Assembly: GCA_903879825.1 (NCBI GenBank)
Contig: CAIRND010000619.1
Span: 1-40,504 of the forward strand
DNA from: an uncultured Geobacteraceae bacterium
Lineage (GTDB): Bacteria; Desulfobacterota; Desulfuromonadia; Geobacterales; Pseudopelobacteraceae
DNA: 40,504 bases
Direction of reading: 5' to 3'
Under the pieces are notes generated by a model. That model saw only the letters and a list, made by a program, of their open reading frames with translations, made no database searches and was not told the DNA's origin. Shown here in pieces: positions 16,969-27,089 of this stretch. Position numbers and translations under genes: made by a program. Numbering within the stretch: position 1 is the stretch's first letter; each line of letters starts with the position of its first letter.

Positions 16969-19269
16969 TTAGCTGCATTGTAAAATATTCCTTAGCATCT
17001 CCCGCATTTGGTCAAATTTGTATGGTTTGCTGACTAATCCGGCAATATCATTGCGCGCTATCCGTGAGGTCACAACCGTTTCAGCAAAACCACTGGAGAT
17101 AATGATTGGTAGTTTCTGGTTGATTCTTTTCAGCTCACTGAATAACTCATAGCCGTCCATGACCGGCATACCAATGTCTGTCACTACAATAGAAATCCCA
17201 GCGGAATTATCCCTGTACAGCGCCAATGCTTCCTTACCATTAGCCGCCTCAATAACGGTGAACCCCAGTTTAGTTAACATCTTTTGCGTGATCATTCTGA
17301 CATCTTCCTCGTCATCAACCAGCAGGATGGTGCCGTTTCCCTGCCATTTAACCGGTGAAGTTATGTGCCGTTGCGAAACAGCTCCAGCCGAATTACCCAA
17401 TTGAAACGGCAAATAAATAGTGAAGGTTGAACCGGCACCCAATTGGCTTGAGAGCTGCAACGCACCATTGTGAGCAGTGATGATCCCAAGGACAGCAGAC
17501 ATCCCCAGACCTCTCCCGGTAAATTTAGTGGTATAAAATGGTTCAAAAATCCGCTGTTTTGTCTCATCATCCATGCCGCAACCGTTATCAGTGACATTCA
17601 GGCACACATACGTGCCCGCAGGAATGGCTGCACCGAGATGGTCCTTTTCTGTTTGCCCCGTCAGTATTGTTTTATTTGTAAGTGACAAAGCAACTTCACC
17701 CTGTGTGCTGCCTATTGCCTCTGCGGCATTGATGACCAAATTCATGACGATCTGCCGGAGTTGGCTCGCGTCGCCTTCAATGAACACTATATAAGGTGAT
17801 GGATCAAGCGTAACAACCGCATTCTGTTTGATGGTCGCCCGCAGCATTTTTACCATTTCATCCACCAGCAACCACATGTTGACCTGGGTTGGAGCATAGT
17901 GTGCTCTCCCCGCATATGTCAGCATTTGTCTGCAAAGATCCGCCGCACGTTCAGCAGCTTTTTCTATCACGGGGATATAGGCCACTGCGTCATTATAATT
18001 CGTCTTTATCAGAGCGCAGTAACCCACAATTATTGCCAAAATGTTGTTGAAATCATGTGCAATGCCACCGGATAAAACGCCAAGACTCTCCAGCTTTTGA
18101 GAATGTTGAAACTGTTGTTCCAGTTGACGCCGCTCTTCTTCTTTCCGTTTTTGTTCATTAATATCGCGGATGCACTCGATCGCCCCAATAATGTTTCCGG
18201 ATTGATCATGGAGGGGGGAGGCTTTGGCAAATACCCATGCTCCCATGTTGTCATAGAGTGATTTACAATATGCTTCTCCGACGATGGTATCACCTTCTCG
18301 GGTGATATTAGGGTAAAGTGCCGCTATTTCCTTTTGATCGGTAAAAACCAGATCCATCAATAGCGGACGGGCCTCTCCATAAAATGGAATGGTGTAGGCA
18401 TAATCGCTTTTACCGAGCATATCGACAGCGGAAATACCGGTCATTTCCTCGATGGCCCGATTCCAGATAATGACGCGTTTTTCCTTGTCAATGGCGAGAG
18501 TCGCGTCCGGCAAAAACTCTATGATATCAGTCAGTTGGTCCCGGCTCTCCGCCAAAGCTTTTTCGGCCAGCTTACGTTCGGTTATATCAAAAACAATCAC
18601 ATGCACTATCTGTTGCTTGCCAAACTGGATTCTGCTGGAGGATTCATTCACATCTCGAATTGATCCGTCAGCCAAGCGGTGTTGAAATTCAAATTGCGCA
18701 CCCTGTTTTTGGGCGTCTGAATCTGTGGATCGAGTCATGTCGGGGAAGGCAAGGGCATGCAGCTCACTACTGTGCATCCTCAGCAGTTGTTCGCGGGGAT
18801 AACCATAGAATCTGAGAGCGGCAGAATTGGCATCAATAACACGCTCATCAGAGGGGTCAATAAGTAACATTATGGCAGTATTATCAGCAAACTGGCGTCG
18901 ATAGGATTCTTCGCTCTCGTGGAGCGCATTACGCTCATTCTGTAACTGTAATACGGTATTTACGATCTTTCGACTTTCAATCAGGATAAATCCCATTCCG
19001 AGAATCCAGAGCAGGGAATGAATGAATGCGCCCTGGTATAATTGGCTGTTCATGGTTTTTGTGATCGGGGCGAAAATCGTTTCACGCCCAGCAGAAACCT
19101 GCGACATACTGCGATGTATTTCCTGGTTCGCCTGGCGGTTCACAACTAAATAAGAGGTAAACAAGCCCGCAAGCATTGCGGTCCACAACAGAGCACAGAT
19201 GATAGAGTGACGATGAATATTTCTTATTTCATCTGGCTTTTTCTGTGGAGTTTTATTGTGTAACTGCAT
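16969..19269 (-). CDS. Membrane PAS-PAS hybrid histidine kinase with C-terminal REC
   Basis: TM segments, PAS (YRRQFADNTAIMLLIDPSDE; FLPDATLAIDKEKRVIIWN), [41 protein letters not shown]. Confidence 0.93.
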   Translation of the reverse strand: MQLHNKTPQKKPDEIRNIHRHSIICALLWTAMLAGLFTSYLVVNRQANQEIHRSMSQVSAGRETIFAPITKTMNSQLYQGAFIHSLLWILGMGFILIESRKIVNTVLQLQNERNALHESEESYRRQFADNTAIMLLIDPSDERVIDANSAALRFYGYPREQLLRMHSSELHALAFPDMTRSTDSDAQKQGAQFEFQHRLADGSIRDVNESSSRIQFGKQQIVHVIVFDITERKLAEKALAESRDQLTDIIEFLPDATLAIDKEKRVIIWNRAIEEMTGISAVDMLGKSDYAYTIPFYGEARPLLMDLVFTDQKEIAALYPNITREGDTIVGEAYCKSLYDNMGAWVFAKASPLHDQSGNIIGAIECIRDINEQKRKEEERRQLEQQFQHSQKLESLGVLSGGIAHDFNNILAIIVGYCALIKTNYNDAVAYIPVIEKAAERAADLCRQMLTYAGRAHYAPTQVNMWLLVDEMVKMLRATIKQNAVVTLDPSPYIVFIEGDASQLRQIVMNLVINAAEAIGSTQGEVALSLTNKTILTGQTEKDHLGAAIPAGTYVCLNVTDNGCGMDDETKQRIFEPFYTTKFTGRGLGMSAVLGIITAHNGALQLSSQLGAGSTFTIYLPFQLGNSAGAVSQRHITSPVKWQGNGTILLVDDEEDVRMITQKMLTKLGFTVIEAANGKEALALYRDNSAGISIVVTDIGMPVMDGYELFSELKRINQKLPIIISSGFAETVVTSRIARNDIAGLVSKPYKFDQMREMLRNILQCS

Positions 19270-19446
19270 AGCATTCCTTACTTATTTCTGTATTTGATTC
19301 ATGTGAATCTGCCAGACCGGCTACGATTAGGCGAATAAGAGTGGCGTTTCGTATTAGTTTTGATAGACGCCGCTGGTAGATGGCGGGATTGTCAAGGTTT
19401 CTCCTGCGCGGAAAAAAACATACACAGAGTACGGGAATAACTGCAT

Positions 19447-19477
19447 GTAGGGGCGGTATCTGTGACACCGTCCCTAC
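19447..19477. repeat. Extragenic inverted repeat GTAGGGGCGGT-N9-ACCGTCCCTAC
   Basis: 11-bp arms pairing at 10/11 positions (plus one possible G-U), between two minus-strand genes. Confidence 0.6.
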
Positions 19478-19509
19478 CGTTAAAAATGAAAAATTCCGTT
19501 AATTTTAAA

Positions 19510-21135
19510 TTACAATTTGAACTGGCGCACGATCAACCTCAAGTTGTCCGCCATTCCGGAAAGCTGTTCAGCAGCGACGGCAGATTGTTGGGCGCCGCTG
19601 GCTGTCTGGGCGACTGCGTCGGTAATCTGCTGCATATTGCTGCTGATCTCCGAGGTGGTCGCTGTCTGCTCTTCTGCGGCGGTGGCTACCTGGGCAATCT
19701 GGGAAGTTACGGCATTGATTTGCTCAAGGATCTGTTCAAGCGCCCGCCCGGAGTTGGCAGCGGTATCACTCCCCTTGGCAACTTCATTAACCCCTTCCTC
19801 CATAGCGACCACTGCGCTCTTGGTCTCAAGCTGGATTGTCTTGATCATCTCGCCGATTTCACGGGTTGCCCGGGTTGTTCGCTCGGCCAGCGCCCGTACC
19901 TCGTCGGCAACAACGGCGAAGCCGCGACCCTGGTCGCCGGCTCGGGCCGCCTCTATGGCAGCATTTAATGCCAATAGGTTGGTCTGGTCGGCGATATCCT
20001 CAATGGTGCCGACAATCGTACCGATCTGTTCGGAACGGAGGCCGAGATTTTCAACCGCTTTGGCGGAACTTCTGACCAGTCCGGCAATTTTGTTCATAAC
20101 AATAATTGTCTCATCCACGACCTTGGCACCGGAGACCGCTGCGGCACTGGCCTGCTGTGAACCTTCGGCGGCATACTGACAGTTCTGGGCAATATCGCCG
20201 GAGGTGGCCGACATCTCTTCCCCTGCGGTGGCAACGGTCCCCGCCTGGGCAGAGACCTCTTCCGATCCGGTCGCCATCATCTGCGCAGATGCATTAAGCT
20301 GGCACGAGGCAGAAGCGACCTGATGAGTGGTGTCGGAAATTTTGTTCATAATGCCGTGGAGTTTATCGACGAAGACGTTGAACCAGCGGCTAACCTCACC
20401 AAGCTCATCTTTGGAGTCACCGTCAAGACGTTTGGTCAGATCGCCTTCCCCTTGGGCGATATCCTTTACCATGTCACGCATTTTGCCAAGTGGGGCCGTT
20501 ATACTTCTGGTGATTAACAGAGCGGCGGCACTGGCAAGCAATATGGCGATGAGAGTCGTAACAAGCAGTCCGGTCATCGCTGCTTGGAAGACGGCGGCAG
20601 CTTCTGTCCCGGCTTTTTCTATCTGTTCATTCTGATAGGCGATTAACTCGCCAAATGAGTTTTCAAGCGATGTAAGAGCCGGTGTCCATTCACTTCTGAG
20701 AATTGTATCGGCTTCGGCCTGATTTCCGGCAAGAGCGAGTGTTATGATTTTATTGCTTATGGGTGACAATTGCGCCGTGGCCTGTTTTATCCTCTCGATC
20801 AGCGCCTTACCTTTGTCACTTTTTTCCAGCTCGCCAAGCTTTTTGAATGCCTCACCGTAATGGGTTCGATTCTCCCCAATATGTTTTTGTTCCACGGCCC
20901 TGAAGGCCGGATCTTCGACGGCTATTATCAGCACAACCGACTTGGCAACTTTCTGAATACTTTCCAGTGAGCCTGTTGCTGCAATAACCTTAGGCATCTC
21001 AATTCTTGCAATCTCGCTCACTTTAGCCTGCATTTTGTGCAACTGCACATAGGCGAACAGAGCCATAGTGGCAATCAAAACGACCATACCTCCGAAACCG
21101 AGGCTTAAGCGTGTACCAATTTTTAGATTCTTCAT
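19510..21135 (-). CDS. Methyl-accepting chemotaxis protein (4HB-like sensor, HAMP, signalling domain)
   Basis: TM-helical sensor, [46 protein letters not shown]. Confidence 0.95.
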   Translation of the reverse strand: MKNLKIGTRLSLGFGGMVVLIATMALFAYVQLHKMQAKVSEIARIEMPKVIAATGSLESIQKVAKSVVLIIAVEDPAFRAVEQKHIGENRTHYGEAFKKLGELEKSDKGKALIERIKQATAQLSPISNKIITLALAGNQAEADTILRSEWTPALTSLENSFGELIAYQNEQIEKAGTEAAAVFQAAMTGLLVTTLIAILLASAAALLITRSITAPLGKMRDMVKDIAQGEGDLTKRLDGDSKDELGEVSRWFNVFVDKLHGIMNKISDTTHQVASASCQLNASAQMMATGSEEVSAQAGTVATAGEEMSATSGDIAQNCQYAAEGSQQASAAAVSGAKVVDETIIVMNKIAGLVRSSAKAVENLGLRSEQIGTIVGTIEDIADQTNLLALNAAIEAARAGDQGRGFAVVADEVRALAERTTRATREIGEMIKTIQLETKSAVVAMEEGVNEVAKGSDTAANSGRALEQILEQINAVTSQIAQVATAAEEQTATTSEISSNMQQITDAVAQTASGAQQSAVAAEQLSGMADNLRLIVRQFKL

Positions 21136-21187
21136 AGACTGGTATTCTCCTTTTTATCTGTGCCGAATGCAGTGCCGGATTCCCGTT

Positions 21188-21598
21188 TTAGCACGCAGCT
21201 TCGCCGCCCCTCACTGGGGAAAGGTCATTGTTTAGTTGCTCCCTCATACTGCTCATGCAAAAAGGTTTGGGGACAAAGCGGCTGATATGCCCTTGTCTGA
21301 TCGCCTGGCCCACATCAGCAGGACACGCACCTGAGGTCAAGATTCGTACCGTCTGTGGATACAGTTCACTGACGCGGCGCAGAAATTCAAGCCCGTCCAT
21401 CCATAACAAACTGAAGCTGGATATGACGATATGGAAGGGCGTTTCTGATTCCAATAATTGCAGTCCAGCCTCTGCGGAGTTGGTAGTGACAACCTGAAAC
21501 CGGTCTTTCAACACGATTTTCATCACCTCCCGCATCTGCATGTCTTTATCAACGAAGAGGATTCTACCGTGTGCAGATGGCTGTAGAGAATTGTTCAT
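21188..21598 (-). CDS. Stand-alone receiver-like protein lacking the canonical phospho-acceptor Asp; start set to MNNSLQPSAHG rather than the TTG at 21703
   Basis: GRILFVDKDMQMREVM...HIVISSFSLLWMDGLEFLRR...ILTSG...VPKPF; the TTG of the ORF-track start is the -35 box of the promoter below. Confidence 0.75.
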   Translation of the reverse strand: MNNSLQPSAHGRILFVDKDMQMREVMKIVLKDRFQVVTTNSAEAGLQLLESETPFHIVISSFSLLWMDGLEFLRRVSELYPQTVRILTSGACPADVGQAIRQGHISRFVPKPFCMSSMREQLNNDLSPVRGGEAAC

Positions 21599-21674
21599 AC
21601 AGAGGTCAATCTTGTTGTGTGAAATGGCAATCAGACCTCCTCGATCAAAAGTAGTTTTTATGCTCACGGCTTTT

Positions 21675-21722
21675 TTTATACGGGTGATATTTTTCTCTGT
21701 CAATTAGGGTAAACACTTAGAA
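21675..21722 (-). promoter_or_regulatory. Putative promoter module copy 2: TTCTAAGTGTTTACCCTAAT + TTGACA-N17-TATAAA
   Basis: Perfect -35, 5/6 -10, 17-nt spacer, shared 20-nt upstream element. Confidence 0.7.
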
Positions 21723-21974
21723 AAACGGTTTGAATAGATGAGGGTGAGTGTCGCAGGAGAGCTGCTGTGGAGGCTTTGTACGTCGAGACTTTTGAATCCG
21801 AACAAACGGTAAAAAGTTTAAATTCATAGAAGTCGACAAAGATCTTGTAGACGTCAAAAAGGTTTTTGACTCAATCTGTTTATTGTCATCGTGGGGTTAT
21901 AAACCCTAACCGGAGAAATCTCATACTGTTTGCAATTCACAGTCAATATCTGACTGACGTGGTCAGTACCCCAA

Positions 21975-22715
21975 AGGACCAAGGGCGCGATGATCAGTAT
22001 GGTGGAAACAAGCGCTGTATGGACTCTTATTGGACGTTCGGATGCAGAACCCATTTTCTTAACGAACGCTGTTCAATTATTCAAAGAGGTCATTTCTCAT
22101 TGATGAGCCACATACCCAACTTCACCAGCAAGTCAGCTAAAATGAGCGGTTTAGATAGATGGTCGTCCATTCCGGCGGCGATGCATCTGTCACGATCCTG
22201 CTTCGAAGCGTTTCCGGTGAGCGCAATTACCGGAATGTCGTGCCGACGCACGGCAGAAGCCTGATCGCGAATGGCGGCGGTGACTTCGTAACCATTCATT
22301 TCCGGCATCATGCAGTCCATCAATACCAGCGCATAGTCGTTATTCTCAAGCGCCTCCACCGCTTCTTTGCCATCACCGGCAACATCTACCTGATAGCCAT
22401 AGTTTTTTAGCAGCTTGGGTATTATTTTCTGTGCCCTTGGATCGTCCTCAGTCAGCAGGATGCGGATTCCGGTGGCGTTTTCCTTCTTTGGAAGCGGCGA
22501 AACCGTAAGCTCTTCGGAAGCAGGGCAGATACGTTGGTCTGTTCCGACCTCCTCTTGCTTCTCCATTACCACGGTGAACCAGAAGGTGGAGCCCACACCC
22601 TCGGTACTTTCCACGCCGGTACTTCCCCCCATCAAGTCTGCCAACCGTTTGCAAATTGCCAGTCCAAGTCCAGTGCCACCATATAAACGTGTAAGACCCT
22701 CGGCGATTAAATGTT
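21975..22715 (-). pseudogene. Truncated remnant of a BvgS-like hybrid kinase C-terminus (HATPase end + REC) followed by the first ~25 codons of a Cache-kinase N-terminus
   Basis: [21 protein letters not shown]...[22 protein letters not shown]...LVKLGMWL parallels the C-terminus of 13181..16837; GSASERPIRVHTALVSTILIIA parallels the N-terminus MNSSSERPIRSHTALVFTLLIIA of 10449..13184. Confidence 0.8.
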
Positions 22716-22733
22716 ATCTGGTATGGATGAAGC

Positions 22734-24422
22734 TTAGATTGAATATTTCATAAATTCATCGTCCAGATGGTCGGAACCAGCAGAACCCATATTGAGGGCA
22801 ATTCCTCTGCTTTTCGTTGCAACAGGTTTATGGACAATATGCCCTGAGTGAGCAAGTTGCACACGTTTTTGGATTGGACGGCGTGTGCCGGCATTGGATA
22901 TTTTTCTTACCGAACTGCTGTCGATACGGAAGAAGGATATTGCATCCTTGAGCTGTTCCGCTTGGCTGGAAAGTTCTTCCGAGGTGGAGGCCATCTCTTC
23001 CGAAGCGCTGGCATTCTGCTGAATGACCGTATCAAGCTGCTGGATCGCTTTGCTGATCTGATCTGCGCCGGTGTCCTGTTCTCTGCTCGATGCTGAGATC
23101 TCCTGGACCAGTTCGGCGGTCTTCTGGATGTCAGGCACCATCTTGTTCAGCATCTCGCCAGCTGTCTCGGCTACCTGTACACTGCGTGTGGAAAGAGTAC
23201 TAATCTCTCCGGCTGCGGTTTGACTTCGTTCAGCCAGTTTCCGGACTTCAGAAGCGACAACGGCAAAACCCTTGCCGTGTTCACCGGCCCGAGCGGCCTC
23301 AATAGCAGCGTTTAGCGCCAAGAGGTTGGTCTGGCGGGCGATTTCTTCAATGATACTGATCTTGGTGGCGATCTGTTTCATGGCGTTTACTGTTTCAGTT
23401 ACCGCTTTGCCACCTTCGCTGGCATCGGCCGCACTCTTGACGGCGATCTTCTCGGTCTGGGAGGAGTTGTCGGAGTTCTGCTTGATACTGGAACTCATCT
23501 CTTCCATTGAAGAGGATATCTCTTCAGCTGATGCCGCCTGCTCAGTTGCGCCCTGGGACATCTGCTGGGCTGTGGCTGAGAGTTGCTGGCTGCCGGCGGC
23601 GACGTTGTCAGAGGCGCTCATGACATCACCGACAACTTGCTTGAGTTTTTCGACCATATTTTTGATGGACTCGAGCAATTGGCCGGTTTCGTCCTTGCTC
23701 TTTACCTCGACATTCACGGTCAGGTCGCCGGCAGCCAGTGAATTGGCAATGGCAACAGCCTCAGACAAAGGGCGCACAATGCCACGGGTAAGGAAAAAAC
23801 CGGTAAGAACCGCTATCAGAAATGCAGCAGCACCTAAACCGAACATCAAGTTACGTGAAGTGACGTAGTCTGCAATCGCCTCTTCGTAGCGCATAACATT
23901 CCGTTCGGCGTTATGCTCAATCAGTCTTTCTATATGTCCGCTAACCAAACGCTCTGCAGGACCAGCCTCCTTGCTCAATAGCTGTCCAGCCTCCTTGTCA
24001 TTGTTAGCTATGGCTAACTCCATGACTCTGGCATTCAAGTTTCGGTAGTTCGTTAGACTTTCTTTGATATTGTTGATAATTTCCCATGATTTTGAGTCAC
24101 TCTTGGTGGTCATCTCTTCCACTTTTTTGAAGTTCTTTCCATATTCCTCGCGGAATTTGGAGATACGCTCACTGTATTCCTTCTTTTTTTCAGAGCTGTC
24201 GCTTACAATCATGTTCCGGACGTTGATACCGATGTTAGCAATGTCTTTGTCCATATCTGCAATCAGGGCAATCCTTACCGCGTTAACTTTCACAATCCTT
24301 TCCAGGTCTTTATTAATCGACGACATCCCCCTGACCCCAATCCAAATCATTACAGCCATTAGCACGAGTACCAGGCCAAACCCCAGTGTCATTCTCTTAC
24401 CGATCTTCATATCCGCGAACAT
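22734..24422 (-). CDS. Methyl-accepting chemotaxis protein (4HB sensor, HAMP, signalling domain)
   Basis: [64 protein letters not shown] at 24422 preceded by AAAGGAG. Confidence 0.95.
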   Translation of the reverse strand: MFADMKIGKRMTLGFGLVLVLMAVMIWIGVRGMSSINKDLERIVKVNAVRIALIADMDKDIANIGINVRNMIVSDSSEKKKEYSERISKFREEYGKNFKKVEEMTTKSDSKSWEIINNIKESLTNYRNLNARVMELAIANNDKEAGQLLSKEAGPAERLVSGHIERLIEHNAERNVMRYEEAIADYVTSRNLMFGLGAAAFLIAVLTGFFLTRGIVRPLSEAVAIANSLAAGDLTVNVEVKSKDETGQLLESIKNMVEKLKQVVGDVMSASDNVAAGSQQLSATAQQMSQGATEQAASAEEISSSMEEMSSSIKQNSDNSSQTEKIAVKSAADASEGGKAVTETVNAMKQIATKISIIEEIARQTNLLALNAAIEAARAGEHGKGFAVVASEVRKLAERSQTAAGEISTLSTRSVQVAETAGEMLNKMVPDIQKTAELVQEISASSREQDTGADQISKAIQQLDTVIQQNASASEEMASTSEELSSQAEQLKDAISFFRIDSSSVRKISNAGTRRPIQKRVQLAHSGHIVHKPVATKSRGIALNMGSAGSDHLDDEFMKYSI

Positions 24423-24472
24423 AGAAACTCCTTTTGGACTCATTTCAATTAATTGTATTCACAATTTTTAGC

Positions 24473-24964
24473 TTATTTCGATGGTTCTTTTCCTGTAACA
24501 GGCACCAGCTCTTCACTGGAAAACAACTTGTCGATATCAAGAATCATGATGAACCGATGATCGTGCTTTCCCATCCCCTTGATGAAATTGGAATTCAGCC
24601 GGGTGCCAATATGCGGAGCCGCCTCAATCTGTGACGCTTCCATCTCGATCACCTCCTGCACACTGTCAGCCAAGGCACCCAGCACGATCAACTCGTTTTC
24701 CAGTTGTACCTCGACCACGATAATGCACGTATTGACCGTCCGCTCTGTTCTGCTCATGCCGAACTTCAGGCGCATATCTATTACCGGGACTACGCTCCCT
24801 CGCAGGTTAATGACCCCCCTCATAAAATCAGGAGTCTGCGGCACCTTGGTGATGCTGCTCTCCTCCAGGATCTCGCGTACCTTGGCCACATCCAGGGCAA
24901 AGGTCTCGTCACCCAGCTTGAAAGTCAGGTACTGCACCGATTCTGTAATATAGGTACCGCTCAT
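24473..24964 (-). CDS. cheW: CheW-like chemotaxis coupling protein
   Basis: YLTFKLGDETFALDVAKVREILEE...VPQTPDFMRGVINLRGSVVPVIDMRLKFGM. Confidence 0.95.
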   Translation of the reverse strand: MSGTYITESVQYLTFKLGDETFALDVAKVREILEESSITKVPQTPDFMRGVINLRGSVVPVIDMRLKFGMSRTERTVNTCIIVVEVQLENELIVLGALADSVQEVIEMEASQIEAAPHIGTRLNSNFIKGMGKHDHRFIMILDIDKLFSSEELVPVTGKEPSK

Positions 24965-25059
24965 ATGCTCTCCTGATTATAGGTTTTATTGATGCTCTGC
25001 AGGCTTAGACCGGAGGCATATTAATTTTGAATTCGTCGTCTCGGGATGAGGATTCGTCG

Positions 25060-25500
25060 ATCATTTGTTGCTTCCGCATGTGCTGCTAATGCAAAAGGCT
25101 TTTGAAATAAAGCGGCTGGTATGCCAATTGCTTGTTGCCTGTTCTAAATCAATTGGTCAAACGCCTGAGGTAAAAAGCTCGTACCGTCTGTGGATATTGT
25201 CTGCCCTCACGGCGCAGGCACGTAAACCAGTTCATTCATAAAAACAGTAACCGGAAATAATGTAAATATGGAGTGGGATTTCTGATTCCAGGCATTGCAG
25301 TGCAGCCTCTGTGGATATCGTGGAGACAATCTTAAGCCAGCCTTTCAATAGGATTTTCAACATCGGCAGAATCTGGATGCCTTTATTGACGTAAAAGTAT
25401 CGATGGTGGTGGGAAAGTGATCAGACATCGATCAATTTTGCAGTTAGAAATGGTAATCGTGGCCTTCACGATCCCGGAGCTATTTTTATGACTGCGGACT
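25060..25500 (-). pseudogene. Decayed paralogue of the receiver-like gene 21188..21598
   Basis: Collinear nucleotide similarity to 21230-21700 (e.g. caaagcggctg.tatgcc, cgtaccgtctgtggata, tttctgattcca...tgcagt.cagcctctg); translation YFYVNKGIQILPMLKILLKGWLKIVSTISTEAALQCLESEIPLHIYIISGYCFYE* hits a stop. Confidence 0.75.
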
Positions 25501-25501
25501 T

Positions 25502-25549
25502 TTTATAAGGGTGATATCTTTCTCTGTCAATTAGGGTAAACCCTTAGAA
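25502..25549 (-). promoter_or_regulatory. Putative promoter module copy 3: TTCTAAGGGTTTACCCTAAT + TTGACA-N17-TATAAA
   Basis: Perfect -35, 5/6 -10, 17-nt spacer; shared upstream element; upstream of the receiver pseudogene. Confidence 0.65.
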
Positions 25550-25842
25550 AACGAATATCTAATATGGGTGGGAATGATGTTCCTGCAAAATGCCTGTAGT
25601 CACACCAATTCGTCCAGATCGCACCTTTTTAAAGACTGATAATGTCATGTACAAACTTTTTGAAAATTTCACTTGGCACTATTTCGATTTCCATTGTTAC
25701 AATCCCCTCTTTGCTGTGTGAATAGAGTGGGGCTGCCCTGCGGCTTTATGACCCAAAATGGCATTATATGTCGCCGTCTATAAAATTCCGCTGGCATTGG
25801 ATGCCGTCCAAGGGGGCGCCGCGTGTTGACATGACTCAATAT

Positions 25843-26970
25843 CTATTTTGATATTGCATGGTTAAATCGAAATGTGGTTCCATCTTCCAGCGAAGAACTG
25901 AAGCTGACTTCTCCGAGTAAATATTTTTCTCCAAGCAATTTCATGGAATGAGTTCCCAACCCCCTGCCCATTGACCCCTTAGTGCTAAAATTTTTCTGAA
26001 AAATTCTGCGTTGAACTTCGGGCAAAATATAAGCATTATTCCACACTTCCCATGTGATATCACAATCACTTACAGTGGTAGAGAGGCGAACTGTTCCGCC
26101 ATCACACGTGGATTCCAACGCATTTAGCAGCATATTCACCAGAATACGTGAGACCAGATGAATATCGGAATTTATCGTTACATCTCCAACCGGCCATTTC
26201 TGTTCGAGCGTTCTATTCCGAGATGATGGGTGGTCATGTATCATTTGATCAATTTCTTCTCGGATATCACTGACTAAAACTACTTTCATCGAAATCAGGC
26301 TTGTTTCATCCTTCTGATTACTCAAGAATCTCTGTAAAGTGACCTCAGAACAGAGACGTTTTGATGCGTTAAGAATCCGCCCGGCTAAATTATTATCAGG
26401 GATCTGTTTGGCAAGCAATTCGCTACTGGCGGCAAGAACCATAAGAATGTTGCTAAAATCGTGGAAGAAAATATTTTCCAGCGTGGTCAAAGATTGTTGA
26501 TGTGTTATGTCCTGGGCAAAGATAAGAATCCATCTCATCCCATCGACTTCAAAAGGTCGTGCCTGAACTGTTAAATATTTATCGTGTATTTCACCGTTCT
26601 TTTCGACAGTAAGAGCACATGTCTTTTCTGATGGCTTGTCTTCACATATTGCAGACATCATGGCGATGGCTGCACCACATGTTACGCAATGCGGAGTTGT
26701 CCCACAGCCATGTGGCAATTCAGCGGCATGAATGCAGTCAAGGGTTTCGCCCAACCGAAATCCAAATATTCCTGTTGGGTCGGTAATGCCAAGGGAATCG
26801 AGAAAAGTTTCATTGAGTCCCACAATCTGGCGGTCCTGGTTGAGTACAATCAGTAAACCGCTTGTAGCTTCCAATAACTTGTTCATTATCGGACTATTGC
26901 TGACACTCTCAATTTGACTTGCAAAAGTATCTGAGTTTGTTCTTTCAGCAGGTGCAAAGTGAGTTTCCAT
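25843..26970 (-). CDS. PAS sensor histidine kinase with Cys-rich PAS insertion
   Basis: PAS (LLEATSGLLIVLNQDRQIVGLN), motif CIHAAELPHGCGTTPHCVTCGAAIAMMSA, H-box FFHDFSNILMV, HATPase N-box LVNMLLNALEST. Confidence 0.88.
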   Translation of the reverse strand: METHFAPAERTNSDTFASQIESVSNSPIMNKLLEATSGLLIVLNQDRQIVGLNETFLDSLGITDPTGIFGFRLGETLDCIHAAELPHGCGTTPHCVTCGAAIAMMSAICEDKPSEKTCALTVEKNGEIHDKYLTVQARPFEVDGMRWILIFAQDITHQQSLTTLENIFFHDFSNILMVLAASSELLAKQIPDNNLAGRILNASKRLCSEVTLQRFLSNQKDETSLISMKVVLVSDIREEIDQMIHDHPSSRNRTLEQKWPVGDVTINSDIHLVSRILVNMLLNALESTCDGGTVRLSTTVSDCDITWEVWNNAYILPEVQRRIFQKNFSTKGSMGRGLGTHSMKLLGEKYLLGEVSFSSSLEDGTTFRFNHAISK

Positions 26971-27089
26971 ATGACCTCATCATTGAATAATGTGGAGTTA
27001 GCTCTACGTCAACAAAGTGTACCTGATAGAGTTTTGCTGTGATATTAAGTGCTACTACGGCCTGGCATACAGGCAAATTTAACAGGAAT

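Noticed and set aside
25629-25694. 21-aa minus-strand frame MEIEIVPSEIFKKFVHDIISL with a GAGGGG upstream
   Set aside because: Too short to support; may be the remnant N-terminus of a lost gene but no family could be named.
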